Below, piece after piece: positions 1-4,363 of a DNA stretch of 5,691 nucleotides (positions within the stretch are counted from its first letter, which is position 1; every line of letters starts with the position of its first letter). Made by a program: the position numbers and the translations under genes. The notes beneath the pieces are model-generated. The model worked only from the letters and a program-made list of their open reading frames with translations, was not told the DNA's origin and searched no databases. Source of the stretch: Flavobacteriales bacterium (lineage in GTDB: Bacteria > Bacteroidota > Bacteroidia > Flavobacteriales_D > SKUL01); assembly GCA_007129985.1 (NCBI GenBank), contig SKUL01000379.1, forward strand, positions 1-5,691. Reading direction: 5' to 3'.

Positions 1-6
1 GATCAC

Positions 7-22
7 CGCAGGTAATCCTGCG
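7..22. repeat. GC-rich inverted repeat (hairpin)
   Basis: CGCAGG, loop TAAT, CCTGCG form a perfect 6-bp stem with a 4-base loop. No U-tract follows on either strand, so it is not a terminator by itself. It may be part of a structured RNA, part of a coding region, or chance. Confidence 0.4.
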
Positions 23-42
23 CATGGTCTTTTCGAGTTTAC

Positions 43-66
43 CTTTCACGGGAAAGCGCAGCTTTC
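43..66. repeat. Two mutually exclusive small hairpins
   Basis: The segment GAAAG(C) at 52-57 can pair either upstream with CTTTC at 43-47 (5 bp, loop ACGG) or downstream with GCTTTC at 61-66 (6 bp, loop GCA). The two structures share one strand, so only one can form at a time. Such an arrangement occurs in attenuators and RNA switches, but the arms are short and there is no downstream U-tract on the + strand. I record the pairing as seen and give no function. Confidence 0.35.
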
Positions 67-90
67 AACCGTGCTACGCCGGAAAATAAA

Positions 91-113
91 ACCCATTGCG
101 TCAAGCAATGGGT
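91..113 (-). terminator. Intrinsic terminator-like hairpin, minus orientation
   Basis: ACCCATTGC (91-99), loop GTCAA, GCAATGGGT (105-113) form a perfect 9-bp stem. Read on the minus strand, the stem is followed directly by TTTATTTT (complement of 83-90), a good U-tract. On the + strand the following bases are CTCTCGTCC, a poor tract. The structure therefore best fits termination of leftward transcription, although no minus-strand gene is visible to its right. It could also act weakly for a + strand gene ending at base 89. Confidence 0.6.
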
Positions 114-196
114 CTCTCGTCCTAAATGCCTCACTTGTTCTTCTCATTGGCATTCCCGCATGTTTGACGTTAGTGATGCTTCCCGCCCTCCTTTTG

Positions 197-204
197 TATC
201 TTTG
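197..204 (+). promoter_or_regulatory. Bacteroidota-type promoter -7 element (TATCTTTG)
   Basis: TATCTTTG matches the Bacteroidota -7 consensus TAnnTTTG exactly and lies 23 bases before the ATG at 228. Transcription should start near base 211, giving a leader of about 17 bases that is A-rich (AAAAAGAC), as is usual where Shine-Dalgarno sequences are absent. The -33 TTTG is not at the expected 19-21 base spacing. The nearest TTTG (163-166) is 30 bases upstream, which is too far, so the promoter may be weak or need an activator. Confidence 0.65.
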
Positions 205-218
205 GCCAACAAGCCAAA
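201..218. promoter_or_regulatory. Candidate operator, TTTGGC-N6-GCCAAA
   Basis: This is a perfect 6-bp inverted repeat with a 6-base centre (CAACAA). Its left arm begins inside the -7 element and its right arm lies past the likely transcription start, so a bound dimer would block the promoter. Half-sites separated by six bases are the classic geometry of Crp/Fnr dimers, and such a regulator is encoded at 3141-3839. A similar site occurs at the same position in the promoter of that gene (3107-3124). The assignment to that regulator is inference. Confidence 0.4.
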
Positions 219-227
219 AAGACAGCT

Positions 228-416
228 ATGCTTCAACGCCTTTTATTCCTCATCACACTCGTTTTAACAGCCATTAGTGCCGCGGCACAGATACCCCAGG
301 ATATTCGTGTTCAGGGTGACCCCGAAGACAGCTGGGTGACAGTGCTTATCATTTTCGGCATCGTGATTGCTCTGATGGCCTTGCTGGTTTATTTCCGCTA
401 TAACAAGAAGAAGTGA
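228..416 (+). CDS. Small membrane protein with signal peptide, unknown function
   Basis: This 62-residue protein has a signal-peptide-like N terminus (MLQRLLFLITLVL..., residues 1-20, with a likely cleavage site in AAA-Q around 20-21). A short acidic linker follows (about 22-35, QDIRVQGDPEDS), then one strongly hydrophobic segment (about 36-57) and a basic tail, RYNKKK. After cleavage it would be a roughly 40-residue single-span protein with the linker outside and the lysines inside. If the first segment is not cleaved it would span twice. The ATG is supported by the -7 element 23 bases upstream. Its TGA overlaps the GTG of the peptidase gene by four bases (413-416), which suggests translational coupling and a role near that enzyme. 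It has the size and layout of CcmD-like proteins, but I see no CcmD motif and no cytochrome-maturation genes nearby. I do not recognise the family. Confidence 0.75.
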   Translation: MLQRLLFLITLVLTAISAAAQIPQDIRVQGDPEDSWVTVLIIFGIVIALMALLVYFRYNKKK

Positions 417-2602
417 TTCATTCCTTGCGACTGCTATCTATCATTGTTCTACTTGCTCATTTCGTTGGGGCTGCTATGGCTCAGCAATCTGATGCAATAA
501 CGCTCAGAGAGGCTGTTTACGGCGACTATGGTCAACTTAGGCCGCACAACTTGGTGCGGTTTACTTGGCTTCCCAACGGAAAAGGATATTGCTATCTGGA
601 AGGACAAGGAGACGCTACAAGATTGGTTATTCGCGACCCGGATAATTTGGGGTCCAGGGAAATAACCCTTTCGGAATTGAACCGCGGGGTTCAGTCACAA
701 GGTTTTCTCTCTATGCGATTCTTTCCTGCCATTTCGTGGATGAACGAGAATCAGATTGCCTTTGATTACTTCCAGAAAATCTTTGTGTACGACATTCCAA
801 CAGGACAAACAGAGTTTCTGATGAACTATGTGGAAAATGCCCAAAATGCTGAGTTCAATCACCGTCATAAAGCCCTTAGCTATTTCAGTGGACCTAACGT
901 GTTTGTGCAATATGGCGACACACTTGTAAATTGGGTAACCCGACATCCTGCAGGCCCGATTAAGGCCGGACAGGCTTTACATCGTTTTGAGTTTGGAAAT
1001 GTGAAGGGCACCTTTTGGTCAACCCATGGAGACTTGCTTGCCTTCTTTCAAAGTGATGAATCGAACATTGCTGAAACGCGTTTGCGAGATTATGGAACTG
1101 GTGACACCGAAGGCCGCGCCATTCGCTATCCCATGGCTGGCAGAAATGGAGAAATGCCTTCGGTAGGAGTTTACAATCTCAGTTCACAGGAAACCTACTA
1201 CCTCGAAACAGGCGAACTGCGAGAATTGTATTTCTCACACTTAACGTGGTCACCCAATGATCGCTACATTTATTTGAACGAGCTTTCGCGCGATCAGAAA
1301 AAACTTGAATTGGCAAAATATGAGGCCACTTCGGGAAGAAAAGTTGGTGTCTTAATTACCGAAACAGACGAAAAGTATGTCACTCCTCACAGTGGGCCCA
1401 TTTTTATTCCCGATGGCTCCGGAGACTTTCTCTGGGTATCGTCAAGGGATGGTTACAAGCAGTTGTTTCGCTACAATGCCGAAGGAAAACTTGTGAAAAA
1501 ACTGTTTAGTGAAGAGTTCGATATTCACGAAATTGTGGGTTTTGACGAGAAAGCAGGTCACGCATGGCTCACGATTCACAAACCCGTTTTGCAACGCAAT
1601 ATTTACAGACTCAACCTCCGTAATGGAAAACTTCAGTCCATTTCAGAGAATGCGTGGGTTCATCAATCTGAGGTGAGTCCGGACAGAAGTAGGGTTTGGT
1701 TTCAGTGGTCAAACCCTGAAACTCCCGGAAAAGATGAGCTTTTTTCAACCGATGGCAAGAAAATCCGAAACTTGAGTGAGGCCTCCAATCCAATCTCGGG
1801 AAAAGAGATGCCCGACATGGAAGTCCTTAGTCTTCGAACCGAAGATGGAACAGACCTATACGGCTGTTTGATGAAGCCCGCACAAGTGCCTGCTGGCGAG
1901 AAACTCCCGGTATTGGTATTTGTTCATGGCGCCCCTCAAACGCAAATGGTTCAGTATGCGTGGAATTATGGTGCGCCGTTGTGGTTGAATCACGTGGCTT
2001 CTGAAGGGTATGTAGTGTTTATGCTCGATAACAGGGGCACAGGAAACAGAGGTAAGGCCTTTGAACAAGCTTTATACGGCAAAATTGGCTCTGTGGAAGT
2101 AGATGATCAGTTACTTGGCGTCAACTATCTTTCAACACTGAATTATGTTGATGTGGAGAGAATGGCCGTGCATGGCTGGAGCTATGGCGGATATTTGGCG
2201 GCTGCATTGATGCTTCGGGCGCCGGGGGTTTTCAAGGCAGGAGTTGCTGGAGGTACTGTAACCGGCTGGAAGGATTACGAATCAATGTATGCAGAACGAT
2301 ATCTTGGGTCGCCTTCACAAAATCCTGACGCTTACAAAATGTCAGATTTATTAACCTATGCCACCAATTTGCAAGACGCATTGCTCTTGCTTCACGGAGG
2401 TAGCGATGAAGTAGTGCTGCCGGACCAACCAGCCAGGCTGGTTCGTGCCTTGGTGTCTCACGATAAACACATTGACCATTTTGTGTATCCGGGCCACCCG
2501 CATAACATTCACGGTAAAGACAGACTGCATTTGATGGAGCGCATCCTCCATTATATTCAACTTCACCTCAACAAATCCGCCGAAGATGACTCCAGAGAAT
2601 GA
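413..2602 (+). CDS. Secreted S9B serine peptidase, DPP-IV / prolyl tripeptidyl peptidase (PtpA)-like
   Basis: Likely removes N-terminal di- or tripeptides ending in proline, in the periplasm or at the cell surface. The 729 residues match PtpA of Porphyromonas gingivalis in size (about 732). Order: signal peptide (1-24, ...GAAMA-QQ), DPP-IV-type beta-propeller (about 60-470), alpha/beta-hydrolase domain (about 500-722). The triad is Ser590 (HGWSYGG), Asp665 (HGGSDEVV) and His697 (YPGHPHNIHG). Substrate N-terminus-binding glutamates are Glu193 (LHRFEFG) and Glu623 (DYESMYAERY). By my recollection of PtpA (Glu205, Glu636, Ser603, Asp678, His710) all five align at offsets of 12-13 residues. The HRxEFG form, in place of the DWVYEEE of true DPP-IV, favours a PtpA-type assignment. 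Residue 505 (VFVHGAP) is His where the family has the oxyanion Tyr (YGGP). The GTG start is chosen because only it gives a full signal peptide; the next ATG (476) falls inside it. Exact specificity is not certain. Confidence 0.92.
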   Translation: MIHSLRLLSIIVLLAHFVGAAMAQQSDAITLREAVYGDYGQLRPHNLVRFTWLPNGKGYCYLEGQGDATRLVIRDPDNLGSREITLSELNRGVQSQGFLSMRFFPAISWMNENQIAFDYFQKIFVYDIPTGQTEFLMNYVENAQNAEFNHRHKALSYFSGPNVFVQYGDTLVNWVTRHPAGPIKAGQALHRFEFGNVKGTFWSTHGDLLAFFQSDESNIAETRLRDYGTGDTEGRAIRYPMAGRNGEMPSVGVYNLSSQETYYLETGELRELYFSHLTWSPNDRYIYLNELSRDQKKLELAKYEATSGRKVGVLITETDEKYVTPHSGPIFIPDGSGDFLWVSSRDGYKQLFRYNAEGKLVKKLFSEEFDIHEIVGFDEKAGHAWLTIHKPVLQRNIYRLNLRNGKLQSISENAWVHQSEVSPDRSRVWFQWSNPETPGKDELFSTDGKKIRNLSEASNPISGKEMPDMEVLSLRTEDGTDLYGCLMKPAQVPAGEKLPVLVFVHGAPQTQMVQYAWNYGAPLWLNHVASEGYVVFMLDNRGTGNRGKAFEQALYGKIGSVEVDDQLLGVNYLSTLNYVDVERMAVHGWSYGGYLAAALMLRAPGVFKAGVAGGTVTGWKDYESMYAERYLGSPSQNPDAYKMSDLLTYATNLQDALLLLHGGSDEVVLPDQPARLVRALVSHDKHIDHFVYPGHPHNIHGKDRLHLMERILHYIQLHLNKSAEDDSRE

Positions 2603-3092
2603 ATTGGGGCGAGAAGTATTGAAGGAGCTGGGCGCTAGGTTATTTGATGAGTTTTGGCCTCGGTTGGACAAATGTTTGGTGCTCTGTTGCGAAGATCAAT
2701 TATGGTATCGTCCGAATGAGTCATGCAACAGTATTGGAAACCTTGTGCTTCACCTTGAGGGAAACCTCAGGCAGTGGGTCTTACACGGTGTTGCCGGTGC
2801 TGAAGACGTGAGGCAACGGAAATTTGAGTTTGCCTCTTCAGGAGCATATTCCACGGAAGAACTCAAGCAGCGTATGGGTCTGTTGAAGTCTGAATTACAG
2901 GAGGTATGGGAAAGTGTTCAGCCGGAATGGCTTTCCAACAAAAGGCTTATTCAGGGCTTTGAAACCTCGGTTTTAGGTGCGCTCATTCATGTGGTAGAGC
3001 ACTTTTCCTACCATCTTGGACAAATATCTCTGATGATTAAGATGTTGCAAAATACAGACCTGAAGTTCTACGAAAACCACCAACTCGATTAA
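2586..3092 (+). CDS. DinB-superfamily protein, DUF1572 type
   Basis: This 168-residue protein is a probable four-helix-bundle DinB/YfiT-like protein. The N-terminal part contains CCEDQLWYRPNES (34-46), NSIGNLVLHLEGNLRQW (48-64) and FEFA (80-83), a pattern typical of DUF1572 proteins. His56 together with His139 and His143 in EHFSYHLGQI (138-147) would form the three-histidine metal site of the superfamily. The C terminus (TDLKFYENH, 157-165) also fits. Some relatives in the superfamily are metal-dependent thiol S-transferases (for example bacillithiol- or mycothiol-linked), but DUF1572 proteins have no firmly established reaction that I know of. There is no signal peptide, so it is cytoplasmic. 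Its ATG lies inside the end of the peptidase gene (17-base overlap), so the two are very likely co-transcribed and perhaps translationally coupled. No terminator hairpin follows it. Confidence 0.85.
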   Translation: MTPENELGREVLKELGARLFDEFWPRLDKCLVLCCEDQLWYRPNESCNSIGNLVLHLEGNLRQWVLHGVAGAEDVRQRKFEFASSGAYSTEELKQRMGLLKSELQEVWESVQPEWLSNKRLIQGFETSVLGALIHVVEHFSYHLGQISLMIKMLQNTDLKFYENHQLD

Positions 3093-3102
3093 CATTGTTT
3101 TC

Positions 3103-3110
3103 TATATTTG
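3103..3110 (+). promoter_or_regulatory. Bacteroidota-type promoter -7 element (TATATTTG)
   Basis: TATATTTG is an exact match to TAnnTTTG, 30 bases before the ATG at 3141, in the 48-base gap after the DinB-like gene. Transcription should start near 3116-3118. No good TTTG is found at the expected -33 position, which would lie in the end of the preceding gene, so activity may be modest or regulated. It would drive the regulator-acetyltransferase-sensor unit. Confidence 0.65.
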
Positions 3111-3124
3111 GTGACGTAACCAGG
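3107..3124. promoter_or_regulatory. Candidate autoregulatory operator, TTTGGT-N6-ACCAGG
   Basis: The inner part, TGGT-GACGTA-ACCA (3109-3122), is an inverted repeat in which 12 of 14 bases pair. With six bases between half-sites it has Crp/Fnr-like geometry. It overlaps the end of the -7 element and the expected transcription start, in the same place as the repeat at 201-218 in the other promoter. Its position just before a Crp/Fnr-family gene suggests autoregulation. The left arm TTTG is partly explained by the promoter consensus itself, so only the TGGT/ACCA symmetry counts as independent evidence. Confidence 0.35.
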
Positions 3125-3140
3125 CAAGAACCATCACACC

Positions 3141-3839
3141 ATGACTAAAACTAGGCCCAATATCAAGCAATGGTATTTACAGCAGATTAATTTTTTCCAT
3201 AACCTTTCAATGGACGCCATGATGGAAATTGATGGTGCCACAGAAATGCTCAACTACACAAAAGGAGAGGAAATTTTTAAGAGCAACGAGGAGAACCAGA
3301 TATACCTAATTAAGGAGGGTCGGGTTAAGATATTGACACACAATGATAATGGAGGTCAGGCAATGGTCAAGGATGTTATCTATCCGGGGCAAATCTTGGG
3401 TGCTATTAAAACTGATGCGCATGACTCGCTGAAGGCTTCGGCAATAGCGATGGATCCGCAAGTAATCATTTGTGTAGCAGAATCAACTGTATTTCAAGAT
3501 CTAATGACCAGGCACGCTGACGTGGGGCTGGCCATGACGCTGAATGTAGGAGATAGGCTGCAACAGCTTGAAAGAAAGCTCGACATGTTACTATTCAAAG
3601 ATGCACCTGCCCGAATTGCAGCCTTTGTATTGAATCTTGTGGAGGAGCATGGAGACAAATCTAACGCTCAATGGACGCTCACCCACAACCTTACTCATCA
3701 GGACATTGCCAACATGACAGCAACTTCCAGACAAACGGTTACTACTGTTCTGAACGATCTCAACAACCGAGGGCTGATAGATCACCGTGGTAAAACCTTC
3801 ACAGTGTTTGAACCAGAGGGGTTGAGAGCATATTCTTGA
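3141..3839 (+). CDS. Crp/Fnr-family transcriptional regulator
   Basis: This 232-residue protein has the usual family length (about 200-240). An N-terminal cyclic-nucleotide-type beta-barrel (about 15-125) contains KGEEIF, QIYLIKEGRVKI and YPGQILGAI. A long dimerisation helix follows (about 130-160, VGDRLQQLERKLDML), then a winged helix-turn-helix (about 165-228) with LTHQDIANMTATSRQTV (184-200) and the recognition helix at about 196-207. Compared with E. coli Crp, the positions of cAMP ligands Glu72 and Arg82 appear to be Ala88 (LGAI) and Ala99 (KASA), so canonical cAMP binding is unlikely. It has a single cysteine in the barrel (about 111, IICVAES) and no Fnr-type cysteine cluster, so an iron-sulfur oxygen sensor is also unlikely. 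The signal is unknown. It has its own -7 element and a candidate operator upstream; the next gene begins 18 bases after its stop. Confidence 0.93.
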   Translation: MTKTRPNIKQWYLQQINFFHNLSMDAMMEIDGATEMLNYTKGEEIFKSNEENQIYLIKEGRVKILTHNDNGGQAMVKDVIYPGQILGAIKTDAHDSLKASAIAMDPQVIICVAESTVFQDLMTRHADVGLAMTLNVGDRLQQLERKLDMLLFKDAPARIAAFVLNLVEEHGDKSNAQWTLTHNLTHQDIANMTATSRQTVTTVLNDLNNRGLIDHRGKTFTVFEPEGLRAYS

Positions 3840-3857
3840 TAATCACCTCGTGAAATC

Positions 3858-4358
3858 ATGCAGGTTGAAATGTACGTTTGTGGTCCGAAAGACCAATGGC
3901 GCATTATAATGCTGGCGTCCAAAATATGGAAGCCAGCCTTCAGAGATATCCTGCCACCTGACAGACTTGATTATTTGTTTGGATGGATGTATGCCACTGA
4001 AAAACTGGAGGAACAGTTGGCAGACGATAGTACCTGCTTTTATCTACTGTTGTACAAAGGCAAGGACATCGGTTATGCACAGTTGGTTTTTCGTGATGGT
4101 TATGCCAAGCTCGAAAAACTATATGTAGATCAGGTTTTTCAGAAGAAGAAGCTGGGATTGTGGTTCCTGAATGCATTGAAAAGCAAGGTAACGTTGAGAG
4201 GTATCGGTGTAATCCAGCTACAAGTAAACAGAGCAAATAGCAGGGCCATTGATTTTTACCGTAAATTTGGCTTCACTACTATTGCTTCGAAAGACTTTGA
4301 CGTGGGCGAAGGACACGTGATGGACGACTTTGTGATGGAGTGGAGAGCCAACCAATAA
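3858..4358 (+). CDS. GNAT-family N-acetyltransferase
   Basis: This 166-residue protein likely transfers an acetyl group from acetyl-CoA to an amine; the substrate cannot be told from sequence. The N-terminal half has the pattern of one GNAT subgroup (IWKPAFRDILPPDRLDYL, 23-40, then MYATEKLEEQL, 44-54). Beta-strand 4 and motif A are LEKLYVDQVFQKKKLG (85-100). Motif B is LQVNRANSRAIDFYRKFGF (121-139) with Asn127 and Tyr134. The end, MDDFVMEW (155-162), matches the subgroup's usual NDYVME-like C terminus. In motif A the pyrophosphate-binding Q/R-x-x-G-x-G/A reads Q95-K-K-K98-L-G100, so the first glycine is replaced by lysine. The ATG at 3858 is used because it gives the full first beta-strand; ATG 3870 (residue 5) is an alternative. 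It sits 18 bases after the regulator and 5 bases before the TPR gene, so it is probably in one operon with both. Confidence 0.9.
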   Translation: MQVEMYVCGPKDQWRIIMLASKIWKPAFRDILPPDRLDYLFGWMYATEKLEEQLADDSTCFYLLLYKGKDIGYAQLVFRDGYAKLEKLYVDQVFQKKKLGLWFLNALKSKVTLRGIGVIQLQVNRANSRAIDFYRKFGFTTIASKDFDVGEGHVMDDFVMEWRANQ

Positions 4359-4363
4359 CAACC

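Larger units (their letters stand above)
1..89. other. Window-edge region, no assignable gene
   Basis: I cannot assign this stretch. On the + strand one frame (from base 3) is open from the window edge to a TAA at 87-89, two bases before a strong hairpin. It could be the last 28 codons of a gene that enters from outside, reading SPQVILRM... to ...QPCYAGK. A second + frame (from base 2) is open to 277, but it runs through the hairpin and the promoter of the next gene, so it is unlikely to be coding. On the minus strand a frame is open from about base 63 to the edge and could begin a divergent gene at GTG (43-45) or ATG (23-25), reading MRRITCGD. None of these peptides resembles a family I know. 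The sequence to the left of the window would settle it. Confidence 0.25.

Noticed and set aside
2..277. Long + strand open frame with a hydrophobic stretch, including a possible GTG start at 71
   Set aside because: It runs through the terminator-like hairpin and the -7 promoter element and overlaps the start of the better-supported gene at 228 in another frame. The hydrophobic part is explained by the T/C-rich non-coding sequence.
228..416. Naming the small membrane protein CcmD
   Set aside because: Size and single-span layout fit, but no CcmD sequence pattern is visible and no cytochrome c maturation genes are near.
2427..2443. Perfect 17-base palindrome AACCAGCC-A-GGCTGGTT
   Set aside because: It lies inside the peptidase gene just after the catalytic Asp, encodes ordinary residues (DQPARLV), has no U-tract and no neighbouring start. 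Most likely coding coincidence.
3838..3853. Short inverted repeat TCAC-CTC-GTGA between the regulator and the acetyltransferase as an operator or terminator
   Set aside because: Only four base pairs, no U-tract, no -7 element beside it; too short to support a claim.
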